Assembly: GCA_026413255.1 (NCBI GenBank)
Contig: JAOCZO010000026.1
Coordinates: 87,676 to 151,675 of the forward strand
DNA: 64,000 bases
From: Fereydounia khargensis
Taxonomy: Eukaryota > Basidiomycota > Ustilaginomycetes > Urocystidales > Fereydouniaceae
Direction: 5' to 3'
This document shows positions 18,804 through 28,465 of this stretch, in pieces (position 1 is the stretch's first letter; every line of letters begins with the position of its first letter). Position numbers and translations under genes: made by a program. A model generated the notes under the pieces. The model was not told the origin of the DNA. It ran no database searches and saw nothing but the letters and a program-made list of their open reading frames with translations.

Positions 18804-20669
18804 TTACTTGCGGAACGAAAAGGGGACGACGAGTGCGACGTTGCGTGCGTCCTTGATCTGCATCCAGCGTCCAAACTTGTGTTCCTGGCCGAGTGCCGCG
18901 ACGAGGATGGGCGGGACCGAGTCTTTGCTTCCCATCGTAGCGGCGGCAGGAGGCTGGGTGCTGCCCTCCTCCTCGTCCTCCTCGTCCTCCTCATGTTCGT
19001 CTTGCTTGTCGTCCTGCATCTTGAGCCGGTCGTCGTCGGCGTGCAGCCGGGTTGAGCGTTTCCACAGTGCGGGGTCGACGGCGCTGCTCGTGCGCTCATC
19101 CAGCGACAGCGTCGAGGCCGGCGGCAGTGCCAGCTGGAGCGAGTTGACCACCCCGGCCGCCGGGATATCAAAGAGCAGCCTGAATGAGCGCAGACTCGGC
19201 GCCAGTCGCCACACACGGATCGACCCGTCCCACGAGCCCGTGGCAAACACGTCGCCGTACGCCAGCGCCCCGATCGCCGTCACCCACCGCGGCACGCCGT
19301 TCGCCTCCACCCCATGCGCAAACGCCTGCGTATACACCGGCTTCTTGCGCCCCACATCCCACAGACACACGGCTCCACTGTCGCCCCCAGACACAAAGTG
19401 CCCGTCATCCACCATCGCAACGCACTCGACACTCCCCTCAATCGCCTCCCCCTCCCTGTGCGCGTCGGACACCATGTCGCCCCCCTCCAGCACCGCGCGC
19501 AACCGACTACGCGCTCCAGCACGAAACACGAGCTGCGACTCGTCCCGGATCTTCCACAGCCGACACGTGCGGTCCCGCCCTCCTGCGGAAACAGCCAGCG
19601 GCGCCCGCAGCGCCGAGAGACCCAGAATCGCCTCCTGGTGCCCAAACAGCGTCTCAATGTACGACAACTGCGCCACGTCAAACAGCTTGATCGTACGGTC
19701 AAACGAGGACGTGTACAGCTCCGACGAACCTGGCCGGAAGGAGAGCGAGGAGATCGCATCCTTGTGCCCACCGAGCGCCCGGATCCACTTTTCCGCAGCA
19801 CCCGCACCCGCACCCACGCCCACGCCCAAGCCCCAGATACCGATGCGCTTGTCCTTGCCACCGGAGGCGAGATGCGTCCCGTCCGAGGAAAGCGCGAGCG
19901 CCCACACCTCGTCCGTGTGTCCCTCCTCCTCGTGGACGGCGAGGTAGGTCTGTGCCGCCGTGTGGCGGCGTCGTCGTCTCGCCGCTCCGCTGCTTTTAGA
20001 CATGGGCCGCTTCGGCTGTTGCTGTTGCTGTTGCTCGTCGCCGGCAATGGCCTTCTTCGGTCGCTTGGGCAGCACACGCTCCATCCGGCCGTCGCGCAGG
20101 TTCCAGCGGATAATGTCGCCGTCCTTGGAGGCGGTGAAGAGCGCTCCTCGTTCCGGGGCCACGAGCGCCGCCGTCACGCTGAGCCTGTGCGCCCGCGCGG
20201 CGAGTACGTGCGCTGGTCTCGCGAGGCGCGATGCAACCCACGCGTGCACCTTGCCGCCCTGCTCAGCCACATCCTTCTGCAGCCGCGACGCAATGTTGTC
20301 GCGGTCAATGGCCGCTGCGTCCGCGCCGCCGGCTGCTCGGTCGTCCTCGTCCTGCCTCAGACCGTCGAGGTACGCCCGGGCGAGACGCACACGCGCCTCT
20401 GCAGCCGTCTCGGCAGCCTCGGCCTCCGCATCGCTAGAAGGCCCCTCGTCGTACCGATGCGCGAGGTCCATGTCATCCACCCCGCCCCCCTCGCCTCCAT
20501 CAGAGTCGCTGTCCCTGGCCCTGGCCCTGTCGCGGCTCGCGCCAGCCTTCTTCCGACTGGGCCCGGCTCGTGAAGAGGTGCTTCTTCCGGACGCTGGTGC
20601 TGAACCGGAGCCCGACCCAGAGCTGGTGCCCACGCGCTTGCGCTTCTTCTGGAAGAATGCGTCCGGCAT
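18804..20669 (-). CDS. RRP9: U3 snoRNP protein Rrp9 (U3-55K), WD40 repeat
   Basis: A single exon encodes 621 residues. The N terminus (MPDAFFQKKRKR) is basic, followed by a Ser/Asp-rich stretch. A conserved helix LARAYLDGLRQDE precedes WD40 repeats: VTAALVAPERGALFTASKDGDIIRW, EVWALALSSDGTHLASGGKDKRIGIW, ISSLSFRPGSSELYTSSFDRTIKLFD and others. The end ALGQEHKFGRWMQIKDARN is characteristic of Rrp9. The protein binds the box B/C motif of U3 snoRNA in the small-subunit processome, in the nucleolus, for 18S rRNA maturation. A poly-Gln tract and an Arg-rich patch interrupt the region between the first two blades. Confidence 0.93.
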   Translation of the reverse strand: MPDAFFQKKRKRVGTSSGSGSGSAPASGRSTSSRAGPSRKKAGASRDRARARDSDSDGGEGGGVDDMDLAHRYDEGPSSDAEAEAAETAAEARVRLARAYLDGLRQDEDDRAAGGADAAAIDRDNIASRLQKDVAEQGGKVHAWVASRLARPAHVLAARAHRLSVTAALVAPERGALFTASKDGDIIRWNLRDGRMERVLPKRPKKAIAGDEQQQQQQPKRPMSKSSGAARRRRRHTAAQTYLAVHEEEGHTDEVWALALSSDGTHLASGGKDKRIGIWGLGVGVGAGAGAAEKWIRALGGHKDAISSLSFRPGSSELYTSSFDRTIKLFDVAQLSYIETLFGHQEAILGLSALRAPLAVSAGGRDRTCRLWKIRDESQLVFRAGARSRLRAVLEGGDMVSDAHREGEAIEGSVECVAMVDDGHFVSGGDSGAVCLWDVGRKKPVYTQAFAHGVEANGVPRWVTAIGALAYGDVFATGSWDGSIRVWRLAPSLRSFRLLFDIPAAGVVNSLQLALPPASTLSLDERTSSAVDPALWKRSTRLHADDDRLKMQDDKQDEHEEDEEDEEEGSTQPPAAATMGSKDSVPPILVAALGQEHKFGRWMQIKDARNVALVVPFSFRK

Positions 20670-23177
20670 CCTTGCTGTGCTGTGCTATGCTATGTTGTGC
20701 TCCCTTGGACCTTGATCTGAAACAGATTCCGAGACGTTTGTACCGCGTGCACAAGATGTTGAAGCTGCTGATGCCGTTGTCGGGTAGTCGCAGCGGTGCG
20801 AGTGGATGAGCGTGTGAGTTGAATAGGTGAGGAGAGGAGAGATGTAGCAGGCACAGCAAGCGAACAAGTATGTGTTGGCCGTGACAGTCGAGTCCGTCTC
20901 AAAATTTTCCAAGAAGAAAAATTGGCCTCAACGAGCTTTTCTCTAAAAAATCCACATCAAGTCCAAAATCCTTTCTCGCGCGAGAGAGCAAGACAAAGCG
21001 AGAACGTATTATGTCATCCTTAGTCGCGTTATAATGCAACGACCGGGTCGTTCCTTCTCATCGGTGATGCTGCCCCGATGGCATGAACAAGGCAGAAGGG
21101 GGCCGGGACAGGGACACGAAGATCGTGGTATATGCCAAGCGAGAACGCAAAGTTACAGGGACAGCAAGGAGTTGGGAAATTCGCGCTGCGCTGGCTGCTG
21201 GGAAAAATACTGTGCAGTGCAGTACTTACTGTAAAAAGAGGCCACGTTGGGATACAGTGTGATGGGTTGAAGGGTGCGGTGCCGCGCTTGCAAATGCCAG
21301 ATCCCGCGCGACCCCGTCCGCCATGCAAGGAGCAGGAGCGCCAGCTTTGGCACCCTGCAGCGCGCGTCAGTCAGAGACCCACTCCCCAACTGCCACTGAC
21401 ACTGCAGCTGCGGTCACCCCACCGAACCCATCCCTACTGCGCCGCTACCACACCGCACCGCAGCGGCTCTCTCAATGTGTCAGTGTCACCACCCGAACAG
21501 GTGGATCGGCAGGCCCTGTCAGAACGGTCAGACCGGCGTGGGTCTGTCCCATAGGGCTGGATGAGGGCAATTCCTGACTCGCATCGTGCGTGCACCGCTC
21601 CTCCGTCTCCCTGCATCCCTGTGTGTGGACTGTGGTGCCGTCGCTATCCTGCCCTGCCCTGCCCCGCCCTTTTTCTCCGCGATGCAGCCGCCGCGCCAGT
21701 CACTTGTCACCCAACCTCGTTCAGAGAGCCAGCTCTGCTCAGCTCGCCTCAGCACAGCGCCCCTCTCCTCTCTCACTGCGCCCCGTGCATCAAGTCCAAT
21801 TCAGGGTTCTTACTGTATTCTTCTTCCCACGTCCCTCCTCGCCCCTGGCTGGCCAGCTGGCGAAAGACCGACCCACTTACTTGACTGGCATGTCATTGAC
21901 ATGTCTTCGTTGTCCAAAGTCACAGTACAGTATCAGCTCCCACTCCCGAATAAGCTTGCCCTGTCTCGTCACCTACCGCAAGGGGTCTGACTCCCTTTCG
22001 CCACGCGCTGATTTGCTGCACTGACTTTTGACACTCACACCCACCCACAAGCCTGCGAGTGTGACACAAGCGAAGGAAGCCTCCCCTCGCCCCTTTCCTT
22101 TCCCTCTGAGCCGACCGAAACGATCAGCTACTGCACAGCACTATAGCATACCGTTACAGTAGTAGCGAGGGCGTCTCTATCTCGTCTTGCAATTTTACAA
22201 ACAAGCAGACTACAGCATCTTGACCCCTGCTCGCTCCTCCGACCACTCTACGCTACTGTATTGACCTCACTGGATCTCCGCTACCGTTTCCTTGCATGCA
22301 AGTAGGAACCGTCGCCATCCCCATTCCTCCCCTTCTACTCATCTTCCAAGTCCGCTGTGGTGACCCTTTCTTGCTTTCAACACAACCTCTGGAACTTATC
22401 TGCCTATCTCGCTGTGTTCTCTGCACGACGTGACCATCAAAAGAACCCTGCGGCCAACCGTTCCTCTGACCCACGTCTTCCCTCCCACCCGCAACCACAA
22501 CTACCACCACCAACATCACGGACGGCCCATTGCAACCTCGCCTTCCTCCAGCGGGCGGATCCCAACAGCGACCAACGCAACACGCAACCATCCCGCCACC
22601 AAATTAGACAACAATCGCATTCAGTCGTCTCAGCGGAGATCAAAGCCCGACACGACGCTCGTCGTTTTTCATCTAGGTAAGCTCTATTTCTCATTCTTCT
22701 CATGGTCTGCACCGCACATCAGCTCCTTCTCTTTGGTCTCTGCACAATGGAGATGTGGACAATGGTTCGCTCTAGGCTTTTTGCTGCTGGTCCAAGATTA
22801 GCTCCTCGCTGCTGCCATTGCTCGCCGCTGCGGCATGGTTGGCACCAGATGATGTTCGCACGCTCCAAGGCCAGCAGTCACAGTCCCATTGTCGTGGGAA
22901 CGACGACGATCGTTCCGTCCCGAGTCGCATTCAATTGAATTGAATCGAATCGAATCGGGCTGGGCTCGGTATAGTGGGTTCATGAGTTCCCAAGCTAGCA
23001 GCCACACCTACACAATGGCGATGCGGTGGCGTGGGAAGCAACAAGGCATTCGCTGGCTTTGCTCTTATTCCCTGTGGGTGGCATTTTGGGTTGGCAGCTG
23101 TTGCCGGTCGATTCCGCGCAAGACGTTTCTGTACTGTCACTCTCATCGACGCAGCGTCACGTCTCCGTTTCATCGCG

Positions 23178-23201
23178 GGCAGGCAGGCAGGCAGGCAGGC
23201 A
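23178..23201. repeat. GGCA tetranucleotide repeat
   Basis: About six GGCA units lie in non-coding DNA. Confidence 0.75.
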
Positions 23202-23478
23202 GACGGGCGGAGAGGGAGCTGCACCCACGCCGGACATTGGCCGTTGCTCGTTGCTGCCTTCTGTCGCTTGTGGCTGCTGGTTGCCTGCCCGACCTGAGAA
23301 GGGGGATGCGTCGCGGTTGGGGCTGGCAGCCGGTTGACGTGCGGAGCTTGAGTTTCGCGCTTTGGCCCCCTCGCCCCCTCTTCCCTTCTGCTGTTGGGCG
23401 CCACGGAAACGCACGCGTCTCGACTCGGGAAACGAGAGCCTAGGCAGGCTGGCAGCAGCAGCTGTGATTTCCGCGTTT

Positions 23479-23481
<3 letters not shown>

Positions 23482-23509
<28 letters not shown>
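23482..23509. repeat. Poly-T run of 28 bases
   Basis: This is a homopolymer run in non-coding DNA. On the plus strand it could act as the pyrimidine tract of a leader intron. It is also a place where length is unreliable. Confidence 0.85.
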
Positions 23510-23707
23510 CTGGCACCTGCCCCAGCTTGGCTTGCATAGATTCGAGTCGAGTTCGAGTGCTGGTATTGGTAAATTGGCTGGCTAGCTGCAGCGCCCGCCT
23601 GCCCGCTCCTACCATATCATCACATCACACATGTCCTCTTCCCCACTCGGCCATCTCGACAGTCGGTCCGGGTGAGGAGCTTTTAATCAAATCGAATGGA
23701 CCGGACC

Positions 23708-23710
<3 letters not shown>

Positions 23711-23746
<36 letters not shown>
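23711..23746. repeat. AGC trinucleotide repeat, twelve units
   Basis: Perfect AGC units lie in non-coding DNA about 950 bp upstream of the next gene. Confidence 0.9.
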
Positions 23747-23747
<1 letters not shown>

Positions 23748-24689
23748 ATGCTCGAGCTGCGCCCAAACTGAGTTTGTCGCCGCCCGCACACACCCTCCGC
23801 CGAGCCTGATGCCCAAACCAAACCCTGTTCACACACATACCCACGCCCAAACTCTCCGTGGCCGTGACCGTGGTAAAGGACGCCTCGCCTCGCCTTGCCC
23901 TCCTCACAGCTCGTATACCCAACCCGCGCAGACTCATGGCCCTGCCCATCAAGCCACTGTAGCATCTTCACTGGGTTCGGTGGTGGCGCCGACGCATAGT
24001 GCGCCGCCGTCTGCTCTCGACTCGACTCGACTAGTCCTGCCCCCTGGACTCTGTTTGGGTCCCCACAGCCTCTCCAAATTGGCTGGCTGGCGCCCACGGT
24101 ACGCGAAGTCCATTACGCTATTCACGGGATAGAGTCGAGAGTGCCCATTGTTCAGGCTTTGCATTGAAAGGTTATTCCCTGGCAAGACGAGAACGACGTA
24201 ATCCCTCTCTCGCTTCTCCTGTTCCCGGCTATTCTTCTCTCTTACCTCGAGGCCCTTGTCGCGAGCAAGGTGATCCTACATACAGTGGACTGCAGTACAG
24301 TCTAGCCTGTTGCGCTGCACTTGGACCCTGCCTCCTGCATTAGCTCGACTCTGGTCCCGCTCGGCGTCAAACCTGCGCTATCTGTCCTGACTTAAATCAT
24401 CCAGCGCCGGGCCCTCCCTCCCTTCATTCCCCTGCTTGCTCATTTTCCCGTTCCGTTTCATCACGTTTCCTTGAGGCACACTCTACGTCTACCCAGCTCC
24501 AGTACCAGCACCAGCACCAACGCCGCCCGTACTGACCGCAGTCTCGATCTCAATCTCAATCTCGATGCCGGCCCTCGCTCCGCCCTGACTGACGAAACAA
24601 GCACGCTTATATTGACCACACTCCCTCACCCCTTTGCTCGGCCCCAGCAGTGACACACCAAGCACCCTTTTGGCCCTTCGTCCGTCGAA

Positions 24690-27551
24690 ATGGTGTCCTC
24701 TGCCTTCCAACAGCTGAGGAGCGCCTTTGAGGCCGCCGCCACTGCCAATACTGTCGAGGCTGACCGCACACCGCGGCCAGCAGGGATGCCACGCTTCAAA
24801 CCTGCTGCCGCATCTCGCCCTGCCGTCGACGAGACCGACAATGAGAGCGAGGGGTATCAGTCTGCCCGCTCTGCCACTCTCACTTCAACCGCCTCCAACA
24901 CCAGCATAGCCTCACACCGTGCTGAGCTGCGCACCGCAGTCCGGATCAAGGTCTCCACGCCCATGCACCGCCGCATCCGCAGTGACGTGAGCGCCATCGA
25001 CCCCTTCCTCCTCTCGCTCAGCAACGAGGCCCAGCCACCTCTGCCCGGCACTGAGGATCCAGGGTCTAGGACGCCCAGGGAGGCCTCGTCTTCCTCCTCT
25101 TCCTCCACGACCACGCCATCATCTTATCGCTCGAGCCCAAGTCGCCGCAGGGCAAATACCACCTCGCTCACCCGCCAACCGCCTGCAGCACAGCTCCCCT
25201 CCATCAGGACATCAACAGATGGCAAGAGACGCTCGCGCAGTGCGAGTCTCATGGCGAGCATCTCAGAAAACGATGCCACAGAGTCATCAGCACCGCGACT
25301 CATCAACCTGCGCGTAACGAAGGACGCCTACAAGCGCGACAGCTCGTCATCCTGCACCACCACCGGGTCGTCCTCGTCTCCACACACCGACTTGGGTCAT
25401 GAGACCGACTGGGCGAGTTTCATCGACAATGGCTATGGCGGTCCTCTCTATCCCGGCACCGGCTCGGCTGCCTCGACACCTGCCACGGCCTACTCTGTGA
25501 AGAGCCTGCCACCGATCACGGACAAGCTGCCGTTGCCCACAATCCGCCGCCCGAGCGCCTCGCTTGCAGAGCACGACGAGTGGCTCCAGGAAGAGCTCGC
25601 ACGCTGCAGCAGCGATGAGGAAGGCCCTGAGCCCCTCAGCGATCGCGAGCAGGAAAAGTTCTCCACACCGGCAGCCAGTCCGATGGGATCGTCCAAGGCC
25701 AGGTTCATCTCGATGCCTGGCGCTGAGGCATCAAACCTGCTGGGTCTGGGTCTTGACCCTACACCGCGGCTGCCTAGCTTCTCGAGGATGCAATCGGCCC
25801 TGGCGAGCGAGCCACTCCCCATCCCGGAGCGATCAAGCAGGGAGGAGAAGAGGGTGTCATCCGACACGCTGCTCGAGCAGGTTGCACTCCACGAGGCATG
25901 TGTCGAGGCGCTCAACTCGCTGTCTAAGGACGAGCGCAAGCTTGGTGGCCGTGGACGCTCGTCATCAGCCACCTCGTCGTCAACCTCATCGACGCGGTCG
26001 ACGCGCCGCAACGCTGCACCCTCCTCGCATCGATCCTCTATCGCGCCTCCCCATTTGATGCCGCAGAGACGAAGCAGCCTGCTCCACCCAAAGAGCTCGC
26101 GACAGCTGCGCCACGCAACTTCGACGGGTGACTTTTCCAGCACGGTGCCAGAGAGTGCGGATCTGTTTGACGACGGCCACAGCCCGTCGATTGCGGACAT
26201 CGGGCACGGCTCGCAGACTTCGTTCGTCGACGCTTCGATCGATGCGATCCGACGGCCGAGCACGTCCGACTCGATCGATTCGGGCTCGTCGCACACGTCG
26301 AGCCTGCTCGGGGTGATGAGCCACAGCATGGAGCGGGGCGCATCGTTCGAGACCAACGTGAGCAGCACGCGTCCTTCGTCGATTGCGAGCAGCTCGGGCG
26401 AGTCGCACCCGGCACGACCACCCAAGAGCCCACGCAGGATCAACCTGCCGCTCGAGCCCGTGCCGCAGGGGAGCGACGACTTTGCCGACGCCGACGAGTC
26501 GCGCCGCCAGGGACATACGGAGCTGCTCTCGCCCAAGCGCACAACGCGAGCGCTGCGCAAGGCGGGTGTGCGACGCAAGTCGGACCAGCGACCGAGTCCT
26601 CCCGTGCGCATGACGAGCCTGGACAACTTTGTCGCTGCGGCACCAGGGACCGACTACCGCTCTCGCTCGGGCAGTCTGCTGGGTGACTGGATGTCGGAAG
26701 ACGACGATGCGCGCTCGGTGTCGATCTCGCCGCTTGCCGAGCTTGGCGACGGCCCACTCAGGGTTCCTGGGCTTGGCGAGATTGTGCCGCCCAGCCCGGA
26801 CGTGGAGGTGGAGGTGGAGGCGGCGGACAAGGAGAAGAAGGAGAGGGAAAAGGAGAAGGAGAACCGGGTGCCCAAGCTGCGGGGTATGCACTCGGACGTG
26901 TCTCTGAGCGAGCGTGCGCAGTCGCCTACGACGAGCCGTATTGCGGGCACGTTCCGGCAGCGTCTTGCTGAGCGACTGGGCAATTCGCGCGAGGCGATTC
27001 TGCGGCCGAGCTCGCGTCTGAGTCTGCGCGAACAGCCGGTGAGCCCCAAGACGATCGTGTTTGGCGCGCAGGGGCTGACGGCGCACATTGCAGAGCCGCG
27101 CCATGCTCCGAGCGCCATGGCACGCTTCATCCGCGGTGGGGCTAGCAAGGCGGCTGCATTTCAGCGCAACTCGGTCGTCGTCTCTGCCGCGCCCGCGCCC
27201 ACGCCCGCGCCCCCTGCGACGGTTGAGGCGCTGCCTACAGCATGGCAAGAGCGACTGCAGCAGGCGCAGGTGCGACGGCCTAGCTCGAGTCTGAGCATGC
27301 AGCGCGAGCGCGAGCGCGACGCGAACGAGACGTTCCTCGAGCTGAGCGAGAGCGAGGACGAAGACTACCTGTTGGCGGGGGACGAGGGGCCGCGCCCTGC
27401 GCTCGGGATGCGCAAGGACCTGCGCAAGATCTTTGGCGCGTCCGAAGTGGACCTAGCCGCGCCGACGGCGGCGCTGTCTCTGGGTGTGCCGGAGCGCTGG
27501 ACGGCGAGTCTGGGCCGTTCGTCGTCTCGTCGTCGACCTGGCCTCTGGTGA
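24690..27551 (+). CDS. Large disordered Ser/Arg-rich protein of unknown function
   Basis: A single exon encodes 953 residues. The start at 24690 is the first ATG of the frame. I do not recognise a domain. The sequence is Ser/Pro/Arg-rich with many RRxS and SxxS/T-P sites (MHRRIRSD, RRKSDQRPS, PVRMTSLDNF), suggesting a phosphoprotein. A block DEWLQEELARCSSDEEG (about residues 296-312) and the segment SRIAGTFRQRLAERLGNSREAILRPSSR (about 750-780) look least disordered. The C terminus, with acidic ESEDEDYLLAGDE followed by GMRKDLRKIFGASE, could be a short binding motif. The gene has the longest upstream region in the window (4 kb). Coding status is supported by length, codon bias and a continuous frame. 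Confidence 0.8.
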   Translation: MVSSAFQQLRSAFEAAATANTVEADRTPRPAGMPRFKPAAASRPAVDETDNESEGYQSARSATLTSTASNTSIASHRAELRTAVRIKVSTPMHRRIRSDVSAIDPFLLSLSNEAQPPLPGTEDPGSRTPREASSSSSSSTTTPSSYRSSPSRRRANTTSLTRQPPAAQLPSIRTSTDGKRRSRSASLMASISENDATESSAPRLINLRVTKDAYKRDSSSSCTTTGSSSSPHTDLGHETDWASFIDNGYGGPLYPGTGSAASTPATAYSVKSLPPITDKLPLPTIRRPSASLAEHDEWLQEELARCSSDEEGPEPLSDREQEKFSTPAASPMGSSKARFISMPGAEASNLLGLGLDPTPRLPSFSRMQSALASEPLPIPERSSREEKRVSSDTLLEQVALHEACVEALNSLSKDERKLGGRGRSSSATSSSTSSTRSTRRNAAPSSHRSSIAPPHLMPQRRSSLLHPKSSRQLRHATSTGDFSSTVPESADLFDDGHSPSIADIGHGSQTSFVDASIDAIRRPSTSDSIDSGSSHTSSLLGVMSHSMERGASFETNVSSTRPSSIASSSGESHPARPPKSPRRINLPLEPVPQGSDDFADADESRRQGHTELLSPKRTTRALRKAGVRRKSDQRPSPPVRMTSLDNFVAAAPGTDYRSRSGSLLGDWMSEDDDARSVSISPLAELGDGPLRVPGLGEIVPPSPDVEVEVEAADKEKKEREKEKENRVPKLRGMHSDVSLSERAQSPTTSRIAGTFRQRLAERLGNSREAILRPSSRLSLREQPVSPKTIVFGAQGLTAHIAEPRHAPSAMARFIRGGASKAAAFQRNSVVVSAAPAPTPAPPATVEALPTAWQERLQQAQVRRPSSSLSMQRERERDANETFLELSESEDEDYLLAGDEGPRPALGMRKDLRKIFGASEVDLAAPTAALSLGVPERWTASLGRSSSRRRPGLW

Positions 27552-27561
27552 TCGAGTGCCG

Positions 27562-27573
27562 TACAGTACTGTA
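27562..27573. other. Perfect 12-bp palindrome TACAGTACTGTA
   Basis: It lies 11 bp after the stop of the preceding gene and 166 bp before the TTC1-like start. It is the full palindromic form of a motif repeated in most non-coding gaps of this window. Confidence 0.7.
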
Positions 27574-27738
27574 AATGATACCCGCCCCCGCGGCAGGGGG
27601 CAGGGGGCAGGGGGTCCCGGTGTAGTTTGTGTAATTCTAGAGTGTCGTGCGAAAGAACAATGCCATCGATTTTCAGGTCAGTTTGGCTCCTCCACATGTT
27701 GGGTCGTCGCGCGCGCGTGTTGGGGTTTGCAGAGAACC

Positions 27739-28448
27739 ATGACCACGATGGACTCAGTCGAACGGCTTAAGGGGGAAGGGAATGCGCATTTCGACGCTGG
27801 GCGATGGGACGCGGCGGTTGCGGCGTATCTGGATGGACTGTCGGCGTTGCCGGCTGTGCCCGTTGAGGGCGAGGGGGAGGCAGCGACTGATACGGAGGGA
27901 GGGACTGATGGGGAGGAAGAACGGACGCGGGTGCTGCGGGTGCAGCTGTACTCGAACCTGGCGGCGGCGTACCTCAAGCTCGGGGATGCGGCTGGGGCCA
28001 TGGAGGCGGCTACGAATGCGCTGCGCCACGACCCGGGCTACAGCAAGGCGCGCTACCGCCGCGCCGTGGCCGCCGAGTCGCTTGGCGGCTGGTCGAACCT
28101 CTCCCAAGCGCTGGATGGTAAGCCCTCCCCCTCCCCCCCTCCCCCCCCGGACCCGACCGCGCTACTGACACGGCTGCGGCAGACTACGCACTCGTCGACT
28201 CGCCAGAGGCCCAGGCGGCCGCGCAACGCATCCGCCCCCGCCTCGAGCTCGCGGCGCAGACGGAAAAAACCGAAATGCTCAACAAACTACGCGGGATCGG
28301 CGACTCGCTCCTAGGTACGTCCCCACCCCCACCGCACACCATGTTGCCAATGCTCACGCACACAACAGGCACGTTCGGACTGTCGACACGCAACTTTGCA
28401 TTCACGCCACAAGAGGGCGGCGGGTATAGTATGCAGTTCAAGCGCTAA
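27739..28448 (+). CDS. TTC1-like tetratricopeptide repeat protein
   Basis: Three exons, 27739-28117, 28183-28314 and 28369-28448, give 196 residues. TPR motifs are visible: KGEGNAHFDAGRWDAAVAAYLDGL, then LYSNLAAAYLKLGDAAGAMEAATNAL and DPGYSKARYRRAVAAESLG. After the introns the protein reads EMLNKLRGIGDSLLGTFGLSTRNFAFTPQEGGGYSMQF, closely following the C terminus of TTC1 (LG..L..FGLST.NF...). TTC1 proteins are small cytosolic TPR co-chaperone adaptors that bind Hsp70/Hsp90 tails; that role is family knowledge. A second in-frame ATG at 27748 could also serve. The intron at 28118-28182 has a C-rich run. Its stop is 17 bp from the stop of NAA35 on the other strand. Confidence 0.82.
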
Positions 28449-28465
28449 GCCAGTGCCACCCGTGT

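Larger units (their letters stand above)
20670..24689. other. Long gene-free region upstream of the 24690 gene
   Basis: This is 4.0 kb without a protein-coding gene I can support. Open frames are short, overlap on both strands and have low-complexity translations. TACAGTA/TACTGTA motifs occur at 21227, 21811, 21926, 22155 and 22254. The stretch 22250-22675 is CA/CT-rich with few G, like a transcribed leader, and ends at a good splice donor (CTAGGTAAGC, 22676). That raises the possibility of a long 5' UTR intron ending before 24690. Microsatellites at 23178-23201, 23482-23509 and 23711-23746 lie inside it. No tRNA or rRNA gene was recognised. Confidence 0.5.

Noticed and set aside
19314-20573. 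419-codon plus-strand frame
   Set aside because: It is antisense to RRP9. The Arg/His-rich translation is typical of a shadow frame.
23362-24132. 256-codon plus-strand frame with poly-Phe and poly-Gln
   Set aside because: Poly-Phe comes from a poly-T run and poly-Gln from the AGC repeat. There is no ATG with context and no similarity, so it is treated as non-coding.
25986-27248. 420-codon minus-strand frame
   Set aside because: It is antisense to the 24690 gene and Arg-rich without a domain. The sense frame is longer and has a coding-like composition.
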